The notes: generated by a model not told the origin, from the letters alone. DNA of 11,862 nucleotides from Glomus cerebriforme (GCA_003550305.1 QKYT01000047.1:15709-27570); one strand, 5' to 3'. Shown: positions 1-7,671, numbered from the stretch's first letter. Numbers and translations: made by a program.

Positions 1-344
1 TATTAAATGAAATAAAGTTAATTGGTATTGGGCTAGATTTTAATTTTGGTGTTGGGTCAAAATAATTCTCATTTGTGTTTGTGAGTTCCATATTACAGTA
101 TTGTAGAAAAATAAAGAATTTGTGATGAATTTATAGTTTATTTTATTTTTTGACTTTCTATCAGGATTTTCTATTTTAAATTTTAGAATTCCATTACTTA
201 ATTTGGTATAAAGGCTTTGATCTGTTATCCATTTTTAACCTAATTTCAAAATCGATCTACTGTCGATCTACCAAAAAATATTTTCTCGGTTTAAGATATC
301 CGGATTAAACAGAAAGAAACGTCTCATGGAATTCTTCACAATAA

Positions 345-572
345 ATCTTAATAAATAGACCATCTCCAAAGAAGAAACTGAAGTTTATTTATCCAACAAA
401 TAAAAATTTTGTTACCTTTGGCAAATTTTGTGTAGATCATGTGATGTTTATCTTAATTGTTTCTAGTCAAATTTACAGTGCTGCTTTCTGGACGTCAACA
501 ATAGAAATTGTTCAAAGAATTTCTATCATAAATANTATGAAAAAATGTGCCGTAACTCTGTTGGAGCTTTAA
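345..572 (+). other. Weak open frame, unidentified
   Basis: A 75-codon stop-free stretch lies between TAA at 342-344 and TAA at 570-572, with one N at 535. Internal ATGs occur late. The composition is less A/T-monotonous than its surroundings and includes peptides such as VSSQIYSAAFWTSTIEIV. The opposite strand also has a short open frame here. I do not recognise a family, and no splice sites frame it clearly. It may be an old exon fragment or chance. Confidence 0.18.
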
Positions 573-875
573 AGAATTCCAACTTTAAAACGTAAAAATT
601 TTTGTAATATTCCATTATATTGAAAGGTAAATATCCTAACAAACTTCATTGAAATTTCATTTTAATGTTTAGGTTATTTATAAGATATCATTAAATCTTG
701 CTTTCTGCCAGAAGAATGTAACTACAAAAATTTATTTTTCTTTTATTTCTATTACAAATATTTTAATAATGTACAGCATTATATTTATAAACTGCTGAAA
801 ATTTTTGTTCATTCCATTATAAAATAGTCTGTACTGCTAAAATTATCATATAGTTTGTTAATTAAGTTATTTAAA

Positions 876-907
<32 letters not shown>
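876..907. repeat. T15/A17 homopolymer junction
   Basis: Fifteen T are followed directly by seventeen A, a perfect inverted repeat with no loop. It could be a head-to-head junction of poly(A) tails, or a sequencing or assembly artefact. Confidence 0.7.
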
Positions 908-1144
908 CTCTCATGCGATCAACGTGTAATAGATTCATATGTATGATTGACTTCTATAAAATATCCTTAATAAAATTTAATTATGACTGATTTTGGTATT
1001 TTATGCGACATGAATCACATGATACTAATGCTAATATTACTTATTTGGCTAGCCCATTAGCTCATGATTAAAAATATAATAAAAAAATAATAAATCAATC
1101 TGAATTAAGTAGTACACTGCATAATCAATAATAATAAGTTCTTA

Positions 1145-1195
1145 TGACACATCCTTTGTAAATTTTATAAAGGTAATGAAAAGAATTATAAATAC
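1145..1195 (+). promoter_or_regulatory. Putative promoter of element A (degenerate)
   Basis: TATAAATAC at 1187-1195 corresponds in place and sequence to the TATA boxes of elements B (4866-4876) and C (10289-10278). TGACACA at 1145-1151, 42 nt upstream, is one base off the TGACTCA found in B and C. The surrounding sequence aligns only weakly with B and C, so this copy is called mainly by its position about 150 nt before the hairpin dimer. Confidence 0.35.
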
Positions 1196-1244
1196 CTACA
1201 ATTTTTTTTCTCTAAATTAAGAAATTAGATTTACTGGATTCTCC

Positions 1245-1340
1245 CTTTAAACTCTTTTTTCTCTTTTCTCTCTTTTCTCTCTATAATTTTATTTTCTCTC
1301 TATAACCCTCTTAAAAATAAACTACCCCTTTAAACTCTCT
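1245..1340 (+). other. Pyrimidine-rich leader of element A
   Basis: A tract of CT-rich repeats precedes the hairpins. The part containing CTCTATAA followed by AAACTACCCCTTTAAACTC is shared with the matching region of C (minus strand, 10240-10200) and with B (5024-5042). This extends the common module about 75 nt upstream of the hairpins. Confidence 0.5.
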
Positions 1341-1412
1341 ACTGTATATAGAGGTCTTCCTCGTATCAGGCAAGGAAGGTCCAGTCAGGTAGTCATCTCC
1401 TATCTGGCTGGT
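1341..1412 (+). repeat. Double-hairpin module A1
   Basis: Hairpin 1 has GAGG/CCTC around a TCTT loop (1351-1362), flanked by ATA/TAT and CTG/CAG arms. The outermost CCTT arm is lost here. Hairpin 2 pairs 1381-1392 with 1400-1411 (12 bp, two of them G-T) around a 7-nt loop. Further copies lie at 1451, 5053, 5182 and, inverted, at 9985-10065 and 10095-10178. Confidence 0.8.
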
Positions 1413-1450
1413 TTTGTTTTTTTCTAAATTCCTTTAAACCCTCTTATCTT

Positions 1451-1536
1451 CCTTATACTGTATATGAGGTCTTCTTCGTATCAGGCAAGGAAAGACCATT
1501 TAGATAGTTGAGTATCTCTCCTATCTGCGGTTTGGT
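1451..1536 (+). repeat. Double-hairpin module A2
   Basis: Tandem partner of A1, with the CTTTAAAC boxes before the two copies 104 nt apart. Hairpin 1 runs from CCTTATACTG (1451) to AAGG (1490) with a GAGG/CTTC inner stem (one G-T pair). Hairpin 2 is weaker: TAGATAG (1501-1507) pairs with CTATCTG (1521-1527), with the outer ACC/GGT arm retained. It ends in GGTTTGGTTTAGATTAG, which C resembles. Confidence 0.8.
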
Positions 1537-1559
1537 TTAGATTAGGTTTCCCTTTTCTT

Positions 1560-2337
1560 TTCCTAATATTTATGTTAATATTGAAGATCAGTGATGGGGA
1601 GATATTAACAAACAACAATAAAAGATAAAGAAATGCTACTTCAAGTTAAAATAAGAAATATGAAACAACTTTAAGAAAGATAACTGGGCAATAAGTTACT
1701 TTCAGAGAACAAATGTCTCAAGTATTGAAAAAAAAAGATGTAAAATTATTAGATAATCTGGATCTCAGAAATGTTCTGATCCTTCACTACTGGAAGCGAG
1801 TGGAGAAATATTCAAGATAATTAACCCATTTCAGCATGTTGAAACGTTGAAAATTAAACCTAAAAATGGTTATAATAAAAAAATAATAAATAAATATGGG
1901 TAAAGCAAATAATAGATGATGAGCTCAAGATAACTGAAAACGCAGTAAGAGAAAGATGGAATGAAAGGAAATGAAAGAAAAAAAAACAGATGACAAGTTA
2001 AAAGAAATATTAAGCAAAGAAAATATTTGCTATCTGGTAAATGATTAAAATGAAAACAAGGAATATAACAAATTGTTAGACTTAAAAGAATAATAAAAGA
2101 AACAGGTCACAATTAGAAATCAAGAACATTTTCCAAAAATGGATAAGACAAAGTCAGGGAAGGGATAAAATGGAAAGAAAATTGAAGGAAAAATGCATAT
2201 AAACAAAGAAAGGTATACTGTCTTAGAAAAATATGTCCGTCACTTAATTGTGGAAAAAAGTTTGGAATAAAATATGTAATAAGGAAGCAGAAATAGAAGG
2301 GAATAATCATATAAAAAACAAAGAAAATTTCTAAGTT
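1560..2337 (+). pseudogene. Decayed Lys/Glu-rich coding tract of element A
   Basis: Purine-rich plus strand directly downstream of the hairpin dimer. Short stop-free pieces in shifting frames have coding-like composition, for example DNLDLRNVLILHYWKRVEKY (about 1755-1815), IIDDELKITENAVRERWNER (about 1910-1970), TDDKLKEILSKENICYLVND (about 1990-2050) and QLEIKNIFQKWIRQSQGRDK (about 2110-2170). The first ATG after the hairpins, at 1572, opens only 18 codons. A stretch around CAGATGAC (from about 1987) resembles element B from about 5508, which supports a common ancestor. The reverse-strand open frame at 2113-2418 runs antisense to this tract and into the MITE; I treat it as a shadow. The product family is not recognised. 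The tract seems to resume after the MITE at 2691. Confidence 0.5.
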
Positions 2338-2690
2338 TACACGGGGTGTCTGGACAAGTATCACGTGTCCTTTACTATATGATAATTTATCATCTCTTGT
2401 CACACCTTCTGTTTTCATTTTTTCTATTTATTCTAGGACAGAATTTTTTCAAGGTGTGAAATCATATTCATCACATTTTATTCGTCACGTTCTTAATTTT
2501 GGCCGGATTTCATAATGCCGGCCAGAGTATCCTTTTTTGGAATATAGTACTACGTTACACGATCCAAAAAGGCAAATTTCTTTCTCGAAAATTGAATTTT
2601 GGGTTACACGAAAATCCCAAAAAGGCAATTTCATTGCAGATCATTTAATTCCGGCCGGAATTATGACCCCGTGTTCAGACACCCCGTGTA
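2338..2690. mobile_element. MITE with Tc1/mariner-type ends
   Basis: Perfect 15-bp terminal inverted repeats: TACACGGGGTGTCTG at 2338-2352 and its complement at 2676-2690. The outer TA at each end fits the TA target duplication of Tc1/mariner elements, leaving a 349-bp element. ACACGGGGT recurs just inside the right end. Internal structure includes TGGCCGG (2500-2506) paired with CCGGCCA (2518-2524), an 18-bp perfect palindrome centred on CCGGCCGG (2646-2663), and two direct repeats beginning GTTACACGA, 49 nt apart (2554 and 2603). No transposase is encoded; the short open frames at 2537-2743 and 2599-2781 cross the right end and look incidental. It is a non-autonomous element inserted into the coding tract of element A. 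Confidence 0.85.
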
Positions 2691-2781
2691 CAAATATAAA
2701 TCGCCAAAAACAAAATATAAGCATAATGAAGGAATACAAATAAATGAAGTAGTAATATTAGGTTTTGTTATTTTTTTTTAG
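2691..2781 (+). pseudogene. Continuation of element A tract after the MITE
   Basis: Purine-rich plus-strand sequence resumes right after the MITE, with an open piece reading KYKSPKTKYKHNEGIQINEV. It ends in a T-rich run at about 2770. It is probably the 3' remainder of the tract at 1560-2337, split by the insertion. Identification rests on composition and position only. Confidence 0.35.
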
Positions 2782-3580
2782 TAATTTTATTTTTATTAAA
2801 TGTATGTATTAAAGAATATATTTTTTTAATAAATAAAATAATATTTTTAAATTTTGTAAATTGTTTCGACCAGATTGATCTAATGGATAACTCGCAAAGT
2901 CTCTATAAGAATTTGAAATTTTTGCAAAGGATTTAATATCATTCAGGCGTCTTGGCATTAAAAAAAATTTACCATTTCAAATTATACGAGAAACAAATTA
3001 TAACCAAAAAAAATTTTAATTTAGTTAATTCATTTTAGGTTCTTTTATTTGCTAAAAATATTCCTTAGTTACAAAAAGGAAAATTTGAATATATTTACTA
3101 ATTGAATAATGAAGTTAATAAGTAAGTAATGTTTTTTTTAAAATATTAGTCATTTTTTTCATTTAATCTATCCTTTATTTATCTGCTTATTTTTCTTTAG
3201 GTTCGACCCTTAGATTTAAATAAAAATTTTAAAACAATGAATTTGGATCAATCATTAAATAAGGTGTATAAGGTGTTTTTTATGCTTAAAAAATTAACAA
3301 TTAATTATTAATTAAACAATAAATAAATTAAGTTGGAAAAATTCTAACAATGCTAATACAAAAATTTTCAGGAAAAAAAGTTCTTTTTTCATGATTATTG
3401 ATTAATAATACTAAAAAATAAATCAAAATCATTTAGTTTTAGTTTGGAAAAAATTTTATTAATTTCTATGCTTGATTATTATAATATTAATTAATAAAAT
3501 CATTATTCTTAAGATAAAAGAATATTTTAAGTTGAAACACAAAATCTTATTATAAATAATTTAATTTTAAGATTTTATTT
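2782..3580. other. AT-rich intergenic stretch with intron-like signals
   Basis: Mostly A/T spacer. A GTAAGTAATG donor-like site at 3122 and a TTTTCTTTAG acceptor-like site ending at 3200 would bound a 79-nt intron. The frame after it (3201-3311, 36 codons then TAA) is open, but none of the three phases joins it to an open upstream frame. A second open stretch lies at about 2810-2938. I do not call a gene. Confidence 0.5.
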
Positions 3581-4140
3581 CTTTAGGTTTGATGATTTTA
3601 GAATTATGAAGTTTCTTGAAACCAACTTTATTTTTACCATTGGATATCATAGATTTAGCAATAAATGAATATTATTTGTCTCTTCATAATAATGGTGGGT
3701 TCCACTTGATATTTCCCATAGCAATACATAAATACTATATACATTGCTCTTCTCATCTAATTTTGTTTGATTTTTGCTGTTGGTCAATATTTTGGGATCA
3801 ATATAAGGAACCACACCAAATAACTGTAATTTAGACGCTTCTTCAATCCTTTTTGATAATTAAAGTCCATTAATTTAATGACATTCTGATGAGCCAATAC
3901 ATTACAGGAATGCTATAATAAATATAATAAAATGATTAATAAATTTACAATACTAAATCATGCATTTAATACAATTATAATATTTACCAAGTCACGATGT
4001 ACAATTTTTCATTATGTAAGCATGATATGCCAAGTTATATTTGTTATTCCAAGTAAGTTTATTGAAACTTTCTTCAAATAGCTTCGAAGGTACAACTATC
4101 TACATATTCCATTACTAGTAAATAATTGTTTATTTGATAA
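3580..4140 (-). pseudogene. Protein kinase pseudogene, hinge to C-lobe
   Basis: The minus strand shows, in order, pieces of a Rhizophagus-type TKL kinase: hinge NNYLLVMEYVDSCTF (about 4127-4083), FNKLTWNNKYNLAY (about 4066-4025), catalytic loop KIVHRDL (to 3988), an intron, HSCNVLAHQNVIKLMDF (3912-3862), then after a one-base loss SKRIEEASKLQ (from 3856), FGVVPYIDPKIL, and NVYSIYVLLWEISSG, ending at TGA 3649-3647. A further shifted piece, AKSMISNGKNKV, follows. The HRD motif is intact. DFG has become DFN, and the helix-F Asp of the usual DVYS is Asn. At least three frameshifts plus a deletion before the catalytic loop make it non-functional. Homologous sequence may extend to about 4300 (a TLKSF piece resembling the ATP-lysine strand), but that part is badly decayed. 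The plus-strand frame at 3616-3834 is its antisense shadow. Confidence 0.85.
3913..3987 (-). other. Relic 75-nt intron in kinase pseudogene
   Basis: On the minus strand GTAAATATTATA begins right after the codons for HRDL and TTTATTATAG ends right before HSCN. Removing it joins the catalytic loop HRDLHSCN in frame. A TTAATC branch-like motif lies inside. Its presence shows the fragment came from genomic DNA and not from a processed cDNA. Confidence 0.75.
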
Positions 4141-4807
4141 AATTTATTTTCCAACAAAAAATAATCAAGTATTAGTTTTATAAAAATAAAAAAAAATAAT
4201 AATAATGAAAATTGATTGTTATAAAATGTTTAACAATTTGAGTTTTTAATAATAAAACTTTTCAAAGTTCAAACACAAACCTTTGTTGTTATAAAAGATA
4301 TACATACCGGATCTGATTATTGGATAAAATTTTGAAAGAATTTTTTATGAATGCAAGATATATAGAATTATTGAAATCAGGTATTTTCTAATTTAAGTAC
4401 AAATATGCATGATTGTACCATAATCGTGAGAAATTTTGATACCTCACCCCATCTTCACAATAATAAATTAAACATGTCATATTCGTATTTTACGGTTTAC
4501 ACAAAAAATAGACTTTCTTACTAATGCAATCACTTTAGGAATAACTGGAATAATTTGTTTTGTGTAATCTGAATAGCGAGTTGAATAAAAGTAATGGTAT
4601 CTTTATTTAATTTTAATTACTGCAGTTTACAATATTTAGTCTTTTCAGCTGAAGAATATTTAGTAGATATTTAATAAATTATAATTAATTATATTAATTT
4701 ATTGATGATTTTTATCAATCCATAAATATTCGCACTTTCATCAATTAATCATGCATAATTTATCAATTATGAATATTATTTTGCGTGATGTGACTTATAA
4801 TACTTAG
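4140..4807. other. AT-rich intergenic stretch
   Basis: No gene is recognised. On the minus strand a canonical GTATGT donor-like site lies near 4306, upstream of the kinase pseudogene. A perfect 10-bp inverted repeat (TTACACAAAA at 4497-4506, TTTTGTGTAA at 4558-4567) encloses 51 nt. The rest is A/T spacer. Confidence 0.5.
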
Positions 4808-4876
4808 TTTATTATTGTATTATTGGTGATTTTGACTCATTTTTATAATCTTAATATTTTTTAATTATATAAATAC
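4808..4876 (+). promoter_or_regulatory. Putative promoter of element B
   Basis: TGACTCA, the core of a Gcn4/AP-1-type bZIP site, lies at 4833-4839, and TATATAAATAC at 4866-4876 is TATA-box-like. The block is about 80% identical by eye to the minus strand at 10347-10278 upstream of element C. TGACTCA and the A/T box keep a 32-33 nt spacing in both. The box lies 187 nt before the first hairpin. Confidence 0.55.
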
Positions 4877-5052
4877 TTCCTTTTTTTCAAATTTCCATAT
4901 TATTTTTCTAATCATCTTGTGCATATGATAATTCAAGTTGGAGAAAATTAAAAACAAGAGCTCATTCACCTTATTTTAAAATCCTAATTATTATCCTAAG
5001 TTTATTTCCTCCCTACCTTTTAACAACTACTCTTTAAACTCCCTCTTATCTT

Positions 5053-5140
5053 CCTTATACTGTATATGAGGTCTTCCTCTATCAGGCAAGGAAACCAGTA
5101 ATACCAGTCAGTTAGTCAAGTACCTTCTATCTGGCGGGTT
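5053..5140 (+). repeat. Double-hairpin module B1
   Basis: Hairpin 1 runs CCTTATACTG (5053) to AAGG (about 5091) with GAGG/CCTC around TCTT. Hairpin 2 pairs 5103-5115 with 5127-5139, 11 of 13 positions paired. It is preceded by AACTACTCTTTAAACTC, shared with element A. Confidence 0.8.
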
Positions 5141-5181
5141 TGGTATTTTTCTTTAAATTCCTTTAAACTTCCTCTTCTCTT

Positions 5182-5250
5182 CCTTATACTGTATATAGAG
5201 GACTTCTTCATATCAGGCAAGGAAAGACCGGTCAGATCTGGCTGGTTTGG
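5182..5250 (+). repeat. Double-hairpin module B2 (collapsed second hairpin)
   Basis: Hairpin 1 begins CCTTATACTG (5182), with a GAGG/CTTC stem and an ACTT loop. The loop and tip of hairpin 2 are deleted, leaving a near-palindrome at 5228-5247 centred on CAGATCTG. It ends in GGTTTGGTTTAGG, like A2. A start codon follows about 50 nt later. Confidence 0.75.
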
Positions 5251-5300
5251 TTTAGGCTATTTTCCATTTCCTTATATAATTATTATTGACTACTTTATTT

Positions 5301-5930
5301 ATGAGCTCACGTACCAACACCACCAACACCCACAAAGATTTGGAGAAANNGAAGATTAAATGATTTTTAAAAGTGATTTTATTAAACCATGGAAGCTATT
5401 GTAAAAAAAAATCAAAATGATTTAACTGGAATAATAAAGTAAAGCCATTTATTAAAATTGGATTANTTTTATGGACATAAGAAAAGCTTCATAATCCAGT
5501 CAGTAAACAGATGACAAAAATGGCATTAAAAAGAAATATCAGCAGAAAAAATAATAAGACCAGTAATGGACATTTTAAAACAGAACATGATTAATAACAA
5601 AATTATTGAAGAATCCACTGTATGATATGGGTTGGACAAAAGAAAAGTTTATCAACTATTACCTCACCATTGGCAATTGCTCTTTTACAAACCAGTTAGT
5701 AGAAAATTAAATGGAATTGAAAGAAGAATGTGGAAATGATCAAACAAATNAGCAGAACAAGCCAACATACAATAAACCATACTGATTTCATGGACTAAAC
5801 AAATGTAAAAGGAAATTCAAGACAGGAAATTTTACAACTTAAAGTATATATCAAAGTCTTAAGTGAATCCAAGAAAATATGAATTATGAACAAAAAAAAG
5901 GAGAAATAATATTAAACAAAAGTAAACAAT
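5301..5930 (+). pseudogene. Decayed Lys/Glu-rich coding tract of element B
   Basis: An ATG at 5301 opens MSSRTNTTNTHKDLEK before two N's (5349-5350), placing a plausible protein start just after the hairpin dimer. Downstream pieces in shifting frames include EISAEKIIRPVMDILKQNM (about 5533-5590) and YGLDKRKVYQLLPHHWQLLF (about 5627-5690), then stops. The plus strand is purine-rich throughout, as in A and, inverted, C. The CAGATGACAA region (about 5508) resembles element A near 1987. N's at 5466 and 5750 also break the reading. No family is recognised. It is either a pseudogene or, less likely, a gene whose introns I could not resolve. Confidence 0.5.
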
Positions 5931-6184
5931 AAAGTAGGGTTGATAGTTATAACAACAAAATCGGAATTGATCAATTTAGAAATAGATATATACTAAATAT
6001 GAAACAAATAGCTACAGTATTATTTTGGGAAACATATAGTTAAAACATTAATTTTTTAGTTTATTAATTAGAAGATATAATTTCAATATTCAAATCCAAT
6101 TTTTACAATTTAAATCTTTTATTTTAACTTAATAATATTTATTTTATTTTTTTATAATTCATGTAATTTTCAAAATTAATATTA
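5931..6184. other. AT-rich spacer
   Basis: No coding-like or structured sequence is recognised between element B and the open frames that begin at 6185. Confidence 0.5.
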
Positions 6185-6442
6185 ATGAATAAAAGATTAT
6201 TTAAAATATTGAAAATAAGTGATATGTATAAAATGCTTGAGAAAGCACATGATCGATTGCAAATAATTACTACAGAGATAAAAAAAAAATTAGTGAATTA
6301 AACGATTATAATACTACATGCAAAAGAGCTTTCTCTTACTAAAGTACAGCAAATTGTTCTGTCCCGAACCTCAATCTGTACAAAAGCAGATTATAATATA
6401 TCTTCAATTTATATTGCACAAAAATTCAGTAAAAATACGTAA
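6185..6442 (+). pseudogene. Broken coding-like frame, possible helix-turn-helix
   Basis: ATG at 6185 opens 38 codons (starting MNKRLFKILKISDMYKMLEK) to TAA at 6299-6301. The same frame then continues open for 46 more codons to TAA at 6440. The second half contains KELSLTKVQQIVLSRTSI and YNISSIYIAQKFSKNT, a spacing reminiscent of the helix-turn-helix of Tc1/mariner transposases. That resemblance is my inference from pattern and is weak. One internal stop in an otherwise coherent frame suggests a recently broken gene or an exon boundary. An unknown frame follows at 6519. Confidence 0.35.
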
Positions 6443-6518
6443 AAATATTACACACGCGTTTTTTTCAATTGCTTTAATTTAAAATCATGATTAAAATAAA
6501 TATTCTGGATAAAATTAA

Positions 6519-6908
6519 AGTTATTGTGTTATAACTACTTTATTGATCAATGTCAATAATAATCTGTTTAAATATTTAGAAAGAATAATTATACCTCTTA
6601 AAATTATAATTAGAGAAAGGCACTTGGATAGGTATACGGGTGAACTGATAAAGATGCAAGTAAAAATAATACTAGATTATTTACAAGCAGCTAAAAAAGG
6701 AAATATAAATGGAATGTGCAAGCTTGATAAGGGAACGGAATTGGAACGTATATCAATAAAAAGAAGGCAAAAGAAAAATAATAGTAGTGATGCAAAACAA
6801 ATTGTGTTATCAATCTTATTCTCATATTCAACATGCTCCACTTTAATGAGCAAATTATATTATTTTAGTTTTGGACTCGATTATAGAATACTAAGAATAC
6901 TTGATTAA
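6519..6908 (+). CDS. Hypothetical open frame, unidentified
   Basis: A stop-free stretch of 129 codons ends at TAA 6906-6908. In sequence this AT-rich a frame of that length is unlikely by chance: with about 9% stop codons expected, the probability for 120 codons is of order 1e-5. The first in-frame ATG is at 6654, giving an 84-residue product; the upstream part could be an exon entered by splicing (acceptor-like TTTAAATATTTAG near 6580). Residues are mixed: IILDYLQAAKKGNINGM, a basic stretch KRRQKKNNSSDAK, then a hydrophobic, Tyr/Phe-rich C-terminus. I see no signal peptide or known motif. The frame at 6185-6442 lies just upstream on the same strand and may belong to the same locus. Confidence 0.4.
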   Translation, partial: SYCVITTLLINVNNNLFKYLERIIIPLKIIIRERHLDRYTGELIKMQVKIILDYLQAAKKGNINGMCKLDKGTELERISIKRRQKKNNSSDAKQIVLSILFSYSTCSTLMSKLYYFSFGLDYRILRILD

Positions 6909-7028
6909 TATATGTATAGATGCATTCAACTGATCATGAAGATTTCTCTATAAGTTAAAAAACTATTAAAATGTAAGTCTTATAAAAATATAAAAAATTA
7001 TTTACTTGCTTGATAAGTCCATATGGTA

Positions 7029-7121
7029 TTAAATGAAGGAAATCTTTCCAATCTTCTTATCTTCTTTTGGATTATTTTTTTCATTGATCCATTCTTCTTT
7101 AGTAATAGGATTTTGTATTAA
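7029..7121 (-). other. Coding-like fragment, possible terminal exon
   Basis: On the minus strand, just after a GTAG acceptor-like site (7126-7123), a 30-codon frame reads NPITKEEWINEKNNPKEDKK and ends at TAA 7031-7029. Its composition is clearly protein-like. It does not join in frame to the open frame at 7351-7163 by any GT donor I can see, so its parent gene is unclear. Confidence 0.3.
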
Positions 7122-7162
7122 ACTACATGAAGACTAACAAATATTAAATCTTAATATTGTTA

Positions 7163-7354
7163 TCATATTTTTTTTGAATAACTTATATATTTAATGATTA
7201 TTAATAATAGATTGGAAATAGTAAAAATAGCACGGAAATTTGCTGATTTTGTGTAGCAGTCATCGTTAATAGCTGGAGTAGTAAAGCTATACTCTACATT
7301 TGCCATGATATTGGTATTTATTTTATCATTTTTGTTTAAGTTATCAGCCATAAT
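7163..7354 (-). CDS. Hypothetical small ORF, unidentified
   Basis: The minus-strand ATG at 7351 opens MADNLNKNDKINTNIMANVE and continues to 62 residues, with a hydrophobic Ile/Leu-rich C-terminal third. A pyrimidine-rich TTATTTTGTTAG acceptor-like site ends at 7355, just before ATTATG. A canonical GTAAGT donor-like site lies at 7499, so the ORF could be an internal exon after a 145-nt intron. However, the upstream open frame (7671-7489) enters in a phase that meets a stop. Alternatively it is a free-standing small gene: T/A-rich TATATATTA lies about 45 nt upstream and an inverted repeat of ATACTGTAT at 7447-7420. No known domain is recognised. Confidence 0.3.
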   Translation of the reverse strand: MMADNLNKNDKINTNIMANVEYSFTTPAINDDCYTKSANFRAIFTISNLLLIIIKYISYSKKI

Positions 7355-7419
7355 CTAACAAAATAATTTATAACATTTGGATAATATATATAAATTCATA
7401 ATTTTTACAACCATATCTG

Positions 7420-7447
7420 ATACAGTATCTCTTAATTAATACTGTAT
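7420..7447. repeat. 9-bp inverted repeat of ATACAGTAT
   Basis: ATACAGTAT (7420-7428) and ATACTGTAT (7439-7447) flank 10 nt. Each arm is itself a near-palindrome and matches the ATACTGTAT core of the hairpin modules. The repeat lies 70-100 nt upstream of the minus-strand ATG at 7351, where it could be a cis-element. Confidence 0.6.
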
Positions 7448-7488
7448 TATTTTGCCAGTATAAAACATAATCCAAAAAATCAATCTAC

Positions 7489-7671
7489 TTATAACTTACC
7501 TATTATTATTATTTTAATGTCCAAGTATTTTTCATAAATAAACATTACTAGAGTAAGAATTTTAAAAAGAGAAAAAGCTGGAAATAAAAATGTTGGCAAA
7601 TATTTTTTTTTATAAACTAGAGAAGTTGTAGGTGCGGTAACTGCATCGTCGCCAGGTGAACCTATTGTTTT
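7489..7671 (-). other. Open frame with splice-like ends
   Basis: A minus-strand frame of about 60 codons begins near a CAATAG acceptor-like site at 7663. Its GC-rich start reads GSPGDDAVTAPTTSLVYKKK, and it continues open across a GTAAGT donor-like site at 7499 to TAA at 7489. The GC-rich part (7631-7662) stands out from its surroundings. It could be an exon or a piece of a dispersed repeat, since GGTGCGGTAAC at 7631 resembles GGTGCGGTGAC at 8996. Confidence 0.22.

Larger units (their letters stand above)
1..1140. other. AT-rich intergenic stretch
   Basis: No convincing gene is visible. The stretch holds a weak open frame at 345-572, a homopolymer junction at 876-907, one N at 535, and long A/T-rich spacers. 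A short frame near 985-1070 contains a DFG-like triplet, but too little follows it to call a kinase fragment. Confidence 0.6.

Noticed and set aside
985..1070. DFG-like peptide (LIMTDFGILCDM) suggesting a third kinase fragment
   Set aside because: No catalytic loop or other kinase motif flanks it in any frame; a three-residue match is not enough.
1341..1412. Hammerhead or other known self-cleaving ribozyme in the hairpin modules
   Set aside because: The minus strand has CTGATACGAG, which breaks the required CTGANGA core, and no GAAA..TH arrangement surrounds it; no other known ribozyme core was recognised.
2113..2418. 101-residue minus-strand open frame, hydrophobic
   Set aside because: It begins inside the MITE, crosses the MITE terminal repeat, and lies antisense to a purine-rich coding-like tract. 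Its Phe/Tyr richness is what the complement of Lys/Glu codons gives.
2866..2935. tRNA-like stretch around GATCTAATGGATAAC
   Set aside because: The A-box-like word is present, but no acceptor stem, anticodon stem or GGTTCRA T-arm could be folded around it on either strand.
3616..3834. 72-residue plus-strand open frame
   Set aside because: It lies exactly opposite the kinase pseudogene, whose motifs read on the minus strand.
4497..4567. 10-bp inverted repeat as a tiny MITE
   Set aside because: No target-site duplication and only A/T-rich words; frequent by chance in this composition.
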